Origin: Lacibacter luteus
Lineage (GTDB): Bacteria > Bacteroidota > Bacteroidia > Chitinophagales > Chitinophagaceae
Assembly (NCBI RefSeq): GCF_004118265.1
Contig: NZ_SDHW01000003.1
Coordinates: forward strand, 248,001 to 312,000
Direction of reading: 5' to 3'
DNA length: 64,000 nucleotides
Under the pieces are notes generated by a model. That model saw only the letters and a program-made list of their open reading frames with translations. It was not told the DNA's origin and made no database searches. Made by a program: the position numbers and the translations under genes. Of the stretch, positions 25,811 to 33,426 are shown piece after piece (the stretch's first letter is position 1; each line of letters begins with the position of its first letter).

Positions 25811-25892
25811 AACAGTAAAGCCATCAAAAGACCCACCCCAAAGATCTGTCCTATGTGTAACATGTTGCTGCCCCTCCCAAGAGGGGATGGTC

Positions 25893-25919
25893 AGGTTGCT
25901 CTTCATTTTTGAGCAACCT
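25893..25919. terminator. Hairpin followed by T-run in the carB upstream region
   Basis: Arms AGGTTGCTC / GAGCAACCT with a nine-base loop. On the plus strand TTTT follows. No plus-strand gene precedes it, so it may be a remnant terminator or part of a leader structure on the minus strand. Confidence 0.4.
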
Positions 25920-25974
25920 TTTGCCCGTTCATCCAAAGGGTGACTGCAAAACTAACGGAACGAGTAAACAGGCG

Positions 25975-26109
25975 TCATTTATCATCTTCTCTTTTTTTCT
26001 TTCTTTTTCTGTGTTCATCAATCCCAACAAAAAGAAGCACAGTAACAAGGGATGCGGCTATTGCTTCAAACGACATATTTAAGCGATAAAGAAAAAGCAG
26101 AAAATACAT
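25975..26109 (-). CDS. Possible 44-residue single-helix membrane peptide
   Basis: Frame starting at the ATG at 26109: MYFLLFLYRLNMSFEAIAAS, a second hydrophobic stretch SLVTVLLFVGI, then a strongly charged end (DEHRKRKKKREDDK). An alternative ATG at 26076 gives 33 residues. The helix-plus-charged-tail pattern is what a small membrane protein would look like, but there is no homology I recognise and no promoter motif was found. It may be chance. Confidence 0.3.
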   Translation of the reverse strand: MYFLLFLYRLNMSFEAIAASLVTVLLFVGIDEHRKRKKKREDDK

Positions 26110-26223
26110 GTTGTATAAAAGTAGCAGGCCGACAAATTGAAACAGGCAATTGTTATTCACAATCTGCAACCCATTGTTAATACTGCATCGTCTGTAGGGG
26201 GCAAACACTTTCGTTCATCTTCC

Positions 26224-26231
26224 TATTTTTG
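26224..26231 (+). promoter_or_regulatory. TAnnTTTG -7 element of the M23 peptidase gene
   Basis: TATTTTTG followed by TCGC and the ATG at 26236. The four-base gap implies a leaderless or nearly leaderless mRNA and fixes the start after a longer open frame. Confidence 0.55.
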
Positions 26232-26235
26232 TCGC

Positions 26236-27942
26236 ATGCTCAAACACTTTCTCCTTTCTTGTTTTTCATTTTTCATTTTTCATGTTGCAACTGCTCAGCT
26301 TTTTCCCGAGCAAAACTATCCAACCAATTACTTCCGTTATCCGTTGGATATTCCGTTAAAGCTGAATGCCAATTTTGGCGAAATGCGTCCCAATCATTTT
26401 CACATGGGCTTGGATCTGTTTACACTTCGCAGAGAAAATTTGCCGGTGTATGTTCCTGCCGATGGATGGATCGCTAAAGTAAAAGTTGATCCCAATGGTT
26501 TTGGTAATGCTATTTATGTAAACCATGCCAATGGCTATACCACTTTGTATTGCCACATGAATACATTTCCAACAAAAGTGTTGCAGGCTATGAAAGAAGG
26601 ACAGTATGTAAAAGAAAGCTGGAAGGGTGATGTGGAGTTTGCAAAAAATCAATTCCCGGTTAAGAAAGGAGAGCTCCTTGCATATAGCGGAAACACAGGT
26701 GCGTCTGCTGGTCCGCATGTGCATTATGAAATCCGCCGCACCGATGATGATGCCTGTTTAAATGCATTGTTGTTTCACCGCATACACGATGTTACGCCAC
26801 CCGATATTACCAAGCTTGCAGTATACGATCGTACAAAAAGTACGTATGAACAAACACCAAAAACAATGATGCTTACACGGGCAGCAGGTGGGTATGCTGT
26901 TGCCGGCGGAACAATTACTGTTAACAGCGAAGCAGTTTCATTTGCTGTTGTTGCAACCGATCGTGTAACAGGTGTACCCAACAGCAACGGAATTTTTGAA
27001 GCAGTGGTTTATGTTGATGAAGAAGCTGTAAGTGGTTTTCGTGTTGATGGGATTGACTATTTGCAAACACGTTATTTAAACGCACATATCGATTACCGTA
27101 TTAAAGCAAACGGCGGATCGTACTATCAACATATTTCTCCTTTGCCCGGCGATCGGTTACCGATCTACTATAAAAAAGGCGATGGCCTCATTCATTTGAG
27201 TGATACTGCTGTACACGAAGTAAAGATTGTAGTGAAAGATGCCAACAGCAATGCATCAACTGTTCAGTTTAAATTAAAACGTTCGGCATGGACTTCTGCT
27301 GCAGCAAACGTGCAAAAAGACAGTCGCTACATGCTGCCCAACCAGATCAACATATTTGAACAAGGCGATGTGCAGATGGTGAGCAGTGAAAAAAGTTTTT
27401 ATGATGCTTTCCGTTTTGTGTACAACTATAAAACAAGTGCAACAGCTTATTCAAACATTCATGTGATGCATTCGCCAACAATACCTGTGCACGATTCCAT
27501 GATGTTTCGTATTAAGCCTAACAAAGAAATTCCGACAAGTGCACGAAACAGAGTTATCATGATCCACAATACAAAAGGTAAAATGGTTGTGGAGCGTGCA
27601 ACATTGGTAAAAGGTTGGTACGAAGCAAAGAGTCGTGACTTTGGCGAGTTTTGGTTAGAGGTTGATGAGATAGCACCAACACTTACAGTTGCAGGTGTTG
27701 CTGATGGAGGAACACTAGTTGCGGGTTCGCCTATTACTGTTACTGTTGCTGATAATAAAAAAGCAATCTATAGTTTTCGTGCAGAGCTCGATGGACAATG
27801 GTTAATGTTTGCAGGGCTTGGCCCGGTGTTTCGTTACAAGACAGATGAGTATTGTCCTATTGGCGATCATGAATTAAAACTTACGGTGGAAGATGAAGCA
27901 GGAAATGTAACAGAGCGTATTATTCGATTTACAAGAAAATAA
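26236..27942 (+). CDS. Secreted M23-family (LytM) metallopeptidase
   Basis: 568 residues with a signal peptide (MLKHFLLSCFSFFIFHVATA). The M23 domain follows directly (about 35-185). HFHMGLDLF gives the first His and Asp zinc ligands, YVNHANGYTTLYCHM is the central strand pair, and HVHYEIR carries the last HxH motif. The remaining 380 residues are beta-rich, probably Ig-like, ending VEDEAGNVTERIIRFTRK. M23 enzymes cut peptidoglycan cross-bridges in the periplasm. The complete zinc site argues for an active enzyme. bcp starts two bases after its stop. Confidence 0.88.
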   Translation: MLKHFLLSCFSFFIFHVATAQLFPEQNYPTNYFRYPLDIPLKLNANFGEMRPNHFHMGLDLFTLRRENLPVYVPADGWIAKVKVDPNGFGNAIYVNHANGYTTLYCHMNTFPTKVLQAMKEGQYVKESWKGDVEFAKNQFPVKKGELLAYSGNTGASAGPHVHYEIRRTDDDACLNALLFHRIHDVTPPDITKLAVYDRTKSTYEQTPKTMMLTRAAGGYAVAGGTITVNSEAVSFAVVATDRVTGVPNSNGIFEAVVYVDEEAVSGFRVDGIDYLQTRYLNAHIDYRIKANGGSYYQHISPLPGDRLPIYYKKGDGLIHLSDTAVHEVKIVVKDANSNASTVQFKLKRSAWTSAAANVQKDSRYMLPNQINIFEQGDVQMVSSEKSFYDAFRFVYNYKTSATAYSNIHVMHSPTIPVHDSMMFRIKPNKEIPTSARNRVIMIHNTKGKMVVERATLVKGWYEAKSRDFGEFWLEVDEIAPTLTVAGVADGGTLVAGSPITVTVADNKKAIYSFRAELDGQWLMFAGLGPVFRYKTDEYCPIGDHELKLTVEDEAGNVTERIIRFTRK

Positions 27943-27944
27943 AA

Positions 27945-28529
27945 ATGGCAACGAAGAAGAGTTCAGCAAAGAAGACAGTTAAAAAAGCAGTAAAAAAAGT
28001 TGCAAAGAAAAAAGCAACTGCAAAAAACGCAAAGAAAGAACCGTTTAAAAATTATGTAACAAAATTGAAAGCCGGTGATGTTGCTCCTGCTTTTGAAGGT
28101 ATTGATCAGGATGGGAAAGCGGTTTCATCTCTAAGTTATAAAGGCAAAAAAATCATTCTTTATTTCTATCCGCAGGATCTTACTGCAAGCTGCACGGTAC
28201 AGGCTTGCAATCTGCGTGATAATTTTGCTGCCTTAAAAAAACTCGGCTACGAAATAATCGGCGTAAGCGAAGACGGAGTTGAAAAGCACAAGCGATTTGA
28301 ACAAAAGAATAATCTTCCCTTTCGTTTAATTGCCGATACCGATCATAAAGTAATTGATGCATACGATGTGTGGGGCAAAAAACAGTTCATGGGTAAAATT
28401 TACGATGGACTTGTTCGCACCACATTTGTCATCAATGAAAATGGAACAATTGATGTGGTTATTACAAGAGTGTTGACCAAAATTCATACACAACAAATAT
28501 TGGATGCATTGCAGGCAGCAGGTAAATAA
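27945..28529 (+). CDS. bcp: Bcp/PrxQ-type peroxiredoxin with lysine-rich N-terminal tail
   Basis: 194 residues. The peroxiredoxin domain starts near residue 42 (LKAGDVAPAFEGIDQDG). The peroxidatic Cys83 and resolving Cys88 are in LTASCTVQACNLRDNF, the C-x4-C pattern of PrxQ/Bcp. These enzymes reduce hydroperoxides with thioredoxin. An unusual N-terminal tail of about 31 residues (MATKKSSAKKTVKKAVKK onward) has 14 lysines and Ala/Thr, resembling histone H1-type tails. The domain is otherwise of normal length. The tail could bind nucleic acid (inference). It begins two bases after the M23 gene, and its stop lies in a hairpin shared with the convergent gene. Confidence 0.92.
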   Translation: MATKKSSAKKTVKKAVKKVAKKKATAKNAKKEPFKNYVTKLKAGDVAPAFEGIDQDGKAVSSLSYKGKKIILYFYPQDLTASCTVQACNLRDNFAALKKLGYEIIGVSEDGVEKHKRFEQKNNLPFRLIADTDHKVIDAYDVWGKKQFMGKIYDGLVRTTFVINENGTIDVVITRVLTKIHTQQILDALQAAGK

Positions 28530-28544
28530 CGGGTTTGTTATTTA
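28523..28544. terminator. Hairpin at the convergent bcp / acyltransferase ends
   Basis: Arms TAAATAAC and GTTATTTA with loop GGGTTT. The bcp stop (28527-28529) and the acyltransferase stop (28538-28540) both lie within it. It is A+T-rich and symmetric, so it can act in both directions. Confidence 0.6.
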
Positions 28545-29611
28545 TTCCATCTTTTTTGAAGCCAAATTCTTACAGGTGTGTCATAACATTTCATCACCAC
28601 ATAACTGAAGGCAATCAGCAATACTGTTCCGCAACTAACGATAACAACCAATGTTGCTGTATCGGGTTTTTGTTCCAGGAAATAGTGACCGAATACCCAG
28701 ATGAACGCATAATGCGTCATGTATAGCGGATAAGAAATAGCTCCTGAAAATGTACACAGCGCTTTTGTTTTTTCCGATAAGCTTGTACCTGCTCCCAGCG
28801 AAACAAGCAATGGAAAATATATCAACACAAGAAAACCTTCGGTTAACCAGTTCCATTTACCAAACGGAAAAAGAAAAGCGGCTGTTAACAACAGGGTTAA
28901 TCCTGCAAACCCGATTTTGTTTTTAATGATCCAGTTGCAGCGGTAAATTAGCATGCCTGCTAAAAAAGAGTAGGCAACACGTGCACCGCCATGCCAAAAA
29001 GTTTCACCGTTCCAACCGCCAATAATATTTCCTGCATGTGCAAGTACAATACAAACAGCAATGGCCGCTATGGCTGTTAATACAAACATGATCTTTTTGC
29101 TGAGTTTATGCAGGATGAGTGCATAAACAATGTTGGCAACATATTCCCAAAACAAGGACCAGGCAGGAGCATTAAAACCAAACAGGTTAAATGCCCGGGA
29201 TTCCATTATTGGTAAGGGTACAAGAAAAACAGCGGCAATAAATAACAGAGCGATCGTTCCACTGCTATACGCTGTTGTTTCTGTTGAAAACGGATCAAGG
29301 AAAAAGCCAAACAATCCTAACACCGATCCGAGTATAACCAACGGATGCAAACGGATCATCCGCAATTTAAAGAACGATTTAAGGCTTGTTGTTTGCAGCC
29401 GGTTATCGTATGCATAAGCAATTACAAAACCAGATAGACAAAAGAAAAAATCAACGGCAAGAAACCCATGTGCAATAAAGTTTTTTGTAAAGTCGGTGAT
29501 GATCCATTCCATAAAATGAAACACCACTACTGCAATAGCAGCAACACCCCTTAACCCATCCAGTACCAAAAAATGCTTTTTGCTTTGCTGCACATGATTA
29601 ACTAAGTCCAT
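28538..29611 (-). CDS. Acyltransferase 3 family membrane protein
   Basis: 357 residues with about ten membrane helices. The N-terminus LDGLRGVAAIAVVVFHF holds the Arg and His of the family's active-site motif, and AVDFFFCLSGFVIAY follows. This family (OafA/NodX type) transfers acyl groups to surface sugars, peptidoglycan or lipids at the membrane. The acceptor is unknown. It stands alone, leftward, convergent with bcp. Confidence 0.87.
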   Translation of the reverse strand: MDLVNHVQQSKKHFLVLDGLRGVAAIAVVVFHFMEWIITDFTKNFIAHGFLAVDFFFCLSGFVIAYAYDNRLQTTSLKSFFKLRMIRLHPLVILGSVLGLFGFFLDPFSTETTAYSSGTIALLFIAAVFLVPLPIMESRAFNLFGFNAPAWSLFWEYVANIVYALILHKLSKKIMFVLTAIAAIAVCIVLAHAGNIIGGWNGETFWHGGARVAYSFLAGMLIYRCNWIIKNKIGFAGLTLLLTAAFLFPFGKWNWLTEGFLVLIYFPLLVSLGAGTSLSEKTKALCTFSGAISYPLYMTHYAFIWVFGHYFLEQKPDTATLVVIVSCGTVLLIAFSYVVMKCYDTPVRIWLQKRWNK

Positions 29612-29789
29612 ACGATACAGTCGTTAATGATTATTTGAAACGATGTTGCAACATACAATTTATTTTAATGAAACCGCCGTGGATGCAGCGAAACAGGATT
29701 AGCGGTAATCTATACTGATGATGTTGTTTGCGAAGGAGCTGCCTGCGTGAATAATTTCAACTATTTTCAAGTACTAAAATTTCATCAAC

Positions 29790-30170
29790 ATGAAAGCGCT
29801 TGTCATAATCTGCAGTATCTGCGCAATTGTTTTTTATTCAGCCTGCAAAAAAAGCAGTTCCGGTACGGGTGGTAATAACAATGGAGGAAGCGGTACAACG
29901 TTCACACCGAATTGCACAGGTGCTGCTATTCAGTTTAGTGCTGATGTTGCCCCCATCATATCATCGTCCTGTGCAACAAACTCCGGATGTCATGCAGCCG
30001 GGTCAACTCAAGGACCCGGAGGACTTACAACGTATGCTCAAATTAATGCAGTAAAAGTGCAGATAAGAGCTGCAATTATCAGTGGAGCAATGCCCAAGAA
30101 CGGAACGCTCACTGCTGCTCAAAAGAATTCCATCATTTGCTGGATAGATGCCGGAGCGCCGAATAATTAA
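29790..30170 (+). CDS. Small lipoprotein with a haem-c-like CH motif
   Basis: 126 residues. A signal peptide with lipobox ends at Cys19 (VFYSAC), then a Gly/Asn/Ser-rich linker. The folded part starts FSADVAPIISSSC and has Cys61, Cys67 and His68 (CATNSGCH). The spacing C-x5-CH differs from the standard C-x2-CH, but similar spacings occur in planctomycete/Bacteroidota cytochrome-like proteins with the GAMPKNG methionine region, present here near residue 104. Covalent haem binding is therefore possible, not certain. The gene is monocistronic with a terminator. Confidence 0.7.
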   Translation: MKALVIICSICAIVFYSACKKSSSGTGGNNNGGSGTTFTPNCTGAAIQFSADVAPIISSSCATNSGCHAAGSTQGPGGLTTYAQINAVKVQIRAAIISGAMPKNGTLTAAQKNSIICWIDAGAPNN

Positions 30171-30201
30171 CAGATTACAAGAATACCTATATACATGTGA
30201 G

Positions 30202-30229
30202 TGCGTCTTTAAGACGCATTTATTTTTTT
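30202..30229 (+). terminator. Terminator after the small lipoprotein gene
   Basis: Stem TGCGTCTT / AAGACGCA with a minimal loop, followed by TTTATTTTTTT. It ends five bases before the next ATG. Confidence 0.8.
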
Positions 30230-30233
30230 AGCA

Positions 30234-30524
30234 ATGAAGATTAAAACAAATTCTTTTTTGGCTGCAATAGCAGCAAGAAATTTAAAAGCAGGAAAAATTG
30301 CAATGGTTGTCGGCAATGTTATTCATCTGCACAATACTTCTGCCGAAGAATTTTTACAAAACGAACGTTGGGTTAAACACGAAATGGCTCATGTTGAACA
30401 ATACAAACGTTACGGAACGATCAGGTTTTTATTATTGTATACCTGGTACAGTATAAAACATGGATATACAAACAATCCATTAGAAGTTGAAGCGAGAGCA
30501 AAAGAAAAAGAGCCTCATTGCTGA
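30234..30524 (+). CDS. DUF4157-like small protein with HExxH motif
   Basis: 96 residues, no signal peptide. H49, E50 and H53 form an HExxH motif (KHEMAHVEQY), with a helical, aromatic C-terminus (LLLYTWYSIKHGYTNNPLEVEARA). The sequence HE(M/L)xHVxQ followed by ..NPxEVEA resembles the core of DUF4157-type proteins and zincin-like minimal proteases. The zinc site is complete, but the protein is very small, so a catalytic role is uncertain. Its stop lies in a hairpin shared with icd. Confidence 0.7.
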   Translation: MKIKTNSFLAAIAARNLKAGKIAMVVGNVIHLHNTSAEEFLQNERWVKHEMAHVEQYKRYGTIRFLLLYTWYSIKHGYTNNPLEVEARAKEKEPHC

Positions 30525-30534
30525 GACTCTTTTT
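30505..30534. terminator. Bidirectional terminator between the DUF4157-like gene and icd
   Basis: Stem AAAAAGAG-C-CTCA / TGAG-A-CTCTTTTT with one mismatch and loop TTGC. The last coding bases and the stop of the rightward gene are inside the stem. Confidence 0.8.
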
Positions 30535-30543
30535 AAATTTCGA

Positions 30544-31995
30544 TTATTGTCCTTGTGCCAGACTATAGGCTTTTTTATCACCCCACATGTTCAACAACTC
30601 AAATGAACATATTTTGAAATTACCGCTCATGCTTACATACAGGCCAATTACATCCTGTTGGTTCAGCGGATAATCTTCAATGCTTTCGAAACGTACATTG
30701 TACTGGTTTACAAGATTGGTATAAACCGAACCTGTTGGCCAAACCTGTGTACCCCTGTTGCTGATGTTTACCAGTTTAAACTTCACACCCGCATGGCGTT
30801 GGCATTTTTCGGCAATTGCAGCAGGTTGTTCATCGCTTTCAATAAACAGATCTACACCAACAATGGTTTCTTCCTCAGCTTCGGTTGACACCATCATCGC
30901 ATTCGACTGCAGTTTCATTGGTGTTGGTGTGCCCGGCTTGTTAGCGATAATTTCTTTTGCACCTGCCTGGGGCTGTTTACCAAAATTGCTGATGATGGCT
31001 TCTGCAAATTGTGTTGTATTAACAGCAGGAGTTGATTTGTCGCCAAAGTCGCCTGTGTGTACTCCGTTTTCAAGTGTGTACAATAAAGCGTTTTCAATTA
31101 TTGCAGCATTTTCGGTTAAACCTACGTGGCGCAGCATTGCCAAACCACTTAACAACAATGCTGTTGGATTGGCGATATTTTTTCCTGCAATGTCCGGAGC
31201 TGTACCGTGTACTGCTTCAAAGATGGAAATATGATCGCCGATGTTTGCACTTGGTGCAAATCCTAAACCACCAACCAAACCAGCACAGAGATCGCTCACA
31301 ATATCACCCTGTAAATTGGTAAGTACTACCACATCAAAATTGTCCGGACGGGTAACCAGCTTCATACAGAGATCATCCACAATAATATCATCAGCTTTCA
31401 GATCAGGATATTCTTTTGCAACTTCATAAAAACATTCGAGGAATAATCCATCGGTTATTTTCATAATGTTGGCTTTATGTCCGCAAGTGATGCGTTTTGC
31501 ATTTTTCTGGCGGGCCATTTCAAACGCATAACGGATTACCTGCATACTGCCGGGGCGTGTAATAAAACGGCGGCTTAATGCTACGTCATGCGTAAGCATG
31601 TGTTCAATACCACCATAGGTATCTTCAATATTTTCACGAACTACTGTAATGTTGATTGGAATGCCGGCTTTGCTGAAAACGGTATCTACACCATGCAGTG
31701 TTTGAAAGTCTCGTTTGTTGGCATAAGTGTTCCAGGTTTTGCGGGCGGTAACGTTGATGCTTTTTACACCTTTTCCTTTTGGTGTTTCCATGGGGCCTTT
31801 GTAAAGCAAACCCAAATTTTCAATGGTTTGCTTGGCTTCCGGCGTCATCCCGTTATTAAAGCCTTTGTCGAAAACCCATTTACCCATTTCAACAATTTCG
31901 TACTCAAGAGGCACGTTGTTGGCATTAAAAATTGATAAAACAGCATCCATTATTTCCGGGCCAATTCCATCGCCTTTAGCTACAGCAATTTTCAT
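30544..31995 (-). CDS. icd: NADP-type isocitrate dehydrogenase, long Thermus-like form
   Basis: 483 residues. The isocitrate/isopropylmalate dehydrogenase fold starts MKIAVAKGDGIGPEIMDAV. Substrate and metal residues are in the segments NITVVRENIEDTYGGIEHM and VDDLCMKLVTRPDNFDVVV, followed by NLQGDIVSDLCAGLVGGLG and EAVHGTAPDIAGKNIANPTA. About 140 extra C-terminal residues (from about 345) follow, as in the Thermus thermophilus enzyme. It oxidises isocitrate to 2-oxoglutarate in the TCA cycle. Cofactor choice is inferred from family membership. A TACCTTTG element (32018-32025) is 22 bases upstream. Confidence 0.92.
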   Translation of the reverse strand: MKIAVAKGDGIGPEIMDAVLSIFNANNVPLEYEIVEMGKWVFDKGFNNGMTPEAKQTIENLGLLYKGPMETPKGKGVKSINVTARKTWNTYANKRDFQTLHGVDTVFSKAGIPINITVVRENIEDTYGGIEHMLTHDVALSRRFITRPGSMQVIRYAFEMARQKNAKRITCGHKANIMKITDGLFLECFYEVAKEYPDLKADDIIVDDLCMKLVTRPDNFDVVVLTNLQGDIVSDLCAGLVGGLGFAPSANIGDHISIFEAVHGTAPDIAGKNIANPTALLLSGLAMLRHVGLTENAAIIENALLYTLENGVHTGDFGDKSTPAVNTTQFAEAIISNFGKQPQAGAKEIIANKPGTPTPMKLQSNAMMVSTEAEEETIVGVDLFIESDEQPAAIAEKCQRHAGVKFKLVNISNRGTQVWPTGSVYTNLVNQYNVRFESIEDYPLNQQDVIGLYVSMSGNFKICSFELLNMWGDKKAYSLAQGQ

Positions 31996-32017
31996 GTTGA
32001 TAATTTTTTTGGTGCGG

Positions 32018-32025
32018 CAAAGGTA
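32018..32025 (-). promoter_or_regulatory. TAnnTTTG -7 element of icd
   Basis: Minus-strand TACCTTTG, 22 bases before the icd ATG at 31995. Exact match to the consensus. Confidence 0.5.
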
Positions 32026-32076
32026 ACATGCGTTAGGCTTCTAAAAGAAGGAAGACGTTAAAAAAAACAATAAATC

Positions 32077-32898
32077 TCACAGAAGCCATTCCACTTCTCC
32101 AAACGAAAAGCATTCTTCTGCATCAACGCCGGTACTTAATTGTCCCTGCAGGTTAACTCCGTTGATATGTGTGCTGAAAATGCGGCGTTCTTTTTTTAAC
32201 CGTACCGTTTGCTGTTTACGAAACAAATGTTGATTGTAATGCTGAAAGAATGCATCGAACCCCATTTCATTCAATTGCTGTAATGCATGTAGTATGGCAG
32301 CATGAATTTGTTTTGCCAATGCAGTTACATTGGTTTGCCTGCCGGTAATTTGTTTGATGGATACAGGGTTTTTAAGATTTCCGAAACCGATTTGATTTAC
32401 ATTGATGCCGATGCCGATAATGGCCCATTGCCATTGCTTGCCCCGCAGCACATTTTCAATAAGAATGCCCCCTGTCTTTCTGTCACGCCAATACAAATCG
32501 TTGGGCCATTTAATACAGGCTTCATCACCAACATAATTTTCCAATTCGTTGCGTACGGTTACGGCTACCGTTGCCAGCAGCTGAAAGGCCTGCGCTATCA
32601 GCAAATCGGGTTTTACCACAATGGAAAAGCTAAGGTTGGCACCAGGCTCGGTTTCCCAAACCTTTCCCCGTTGTCCTTTGCCCTTGGTTTGATGGTGGGC
32701 GAGCACAGCCGTTCCGTGTTGTGCCGTTCCTGCATGAATCAGCCCCATGGCATAGTTGTTGGTACTGTCCACTGCGTCCAGTTCAATCCAGTTGTAATTT
32801 GTTTTTTTAGGCGACAAGGTTGATGAAGATTGACTAATTTTGAACAAATTAAAAGTAAAATGCTGTGATCGGGCGTCATAGCAAAAAGAATTATTCAT
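32077..32898 (-). CDS. birA: Biotin--[acetyl-CoA-carboxylase] ligase
   Basis: 273 residues from the ATG at 32898. The biotin ligase domain begins around residue 36 (NWIELDAVDSTNNYAM), with the biotinyl-AMP loop KGKGQRGKVWETEPGANLSFS, the core IKWPNDLYWRDRKTGGILIEN, and IGIGINVNQ. It attaches biotin to carboxylase carrier lysines. No helix-turn-helix domain is present, so it is not a repressor. The first 35 residues are not family-like, and TTG codons at positions 18 and 28 are alternative starts. With the ATG only 15 bases separate it from the divergent rsfS start. Confidence 0.9.
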   Translation of the reverse strand: MNNSFCYDARSQHFTFNLFKISQSSSTLSPKKTNYNWIELDAVDSTNNYAMGLIHAGTAQHGTAVLAHHQTKGKGQRGKVWETEPGANLSFSIVVKPDLLIAQAFQLLATVAVTVRNELENYVGDEACIKWPNDLYWRDRKTGGILIENVLRGKQWQWAIIGIGINVNQIGFGNLKNPVSIKQITGRQTNVTALAKQIHAAILHALQQLNEMGFDAFFQHYNQHLFRKQQTVRLKKERRIFSTHINGVNLQGQLSTGVDAEECFSFGEVEWLL

Positions 32899-32913
32899 TA
32901 AACCACCAAGCGA

Positions 32914-33327
32914 TTGAATACAACATCTCTGTTAAGTGACCGGAGCAAAGGATCAAAAAGCACCCCTGTACGCATTAACCGAAACAGCAAACTTTTTAAA
33001 ACCATTTTACGGGCTATCCAGGAAAAGAAAGCTGAGCATATTGTAAGTCTAGACTTGCGAAAAATTCCCGAAGCTGTATCCGATTTCTTTATTATTTGCG
33101 ATGCTACCAGCACAACACAGGTAAAAGCAATTGCCGATCATATCGAATACCTGGTAGAAGAGGAATGTGGTGAAAAACCTTACCGCAGCGAAGGCCGCAC
33201 AGCGTTGCAATGGGTGTTGGTGGATTATGTAAATATCGTGGTACACATCTTTCAGCCCGAAACACGTAAGTTTTACCGGCTGGAGGAAATGTGGAGCGAT
33301 GCTGCAGAAGCCGATCATGAATCATAA
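32914..33327 (+). CDS. rsfS: Ribosomal silencing factor RsfS
   Basis: 137 residues read from TTG 32914. An in-frame TAA lies 12 bases upstream, and the first internal ATG is near the C-terminus, so a non-ATG start is required. The domain starts LFKTILRAIQEKKAEHIVSLDLR and includes SDFFIICDATSTTQVKAIADHIEYL and the signature QWVLVDYVNIVVHIFQPETRKFY. RsfS binds ribosomal protein uL14 and blocks subunit joining when nutrients are low. It precedes ftsH and lutC, an order common in Bacteroidota. Confidence 0.92.
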   Translation: MNTTSLLSDRSKGSKSTPVRINRNSKLFKTILRAIQEKKAEHIVSLDLRKIPEAVSDFFIICDATSTTQVKAIADHIEYLVEEECGEKPYRSEGRTALQWVLVDYVNIVVHIFQPETRKFYRLEEMWSDAAEADHES

Positions 33328-33426
33328 CATATCGTTACCAAAAAATTAATAACATTTACCCGAAACTTTTATTCAATTAGTTGTAATACTATCTGAACTC
33401 CTGAATGAAGGGAAAAAAACAAGAAG

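Larger units (their letters stand above)
25680..26235. other. Intergenic region upstream of carB N-terminal gene
   Basis: About 550 bases without a confident gene. It holds the carB promoter element, a 38-base partial palindrome (25779-25816) containing the 17-base repeat, hairpin CCCCTC-ccaa-GAGGGG (25871-25886), hairpin AGGTTGCTC / GAGCAACCT (25893-25919), a doubtful small leftward ORF and the promoter of the M23 peptidase gene. Some of the hairpins could lie in a long carB leader. Confidence 0.6.
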
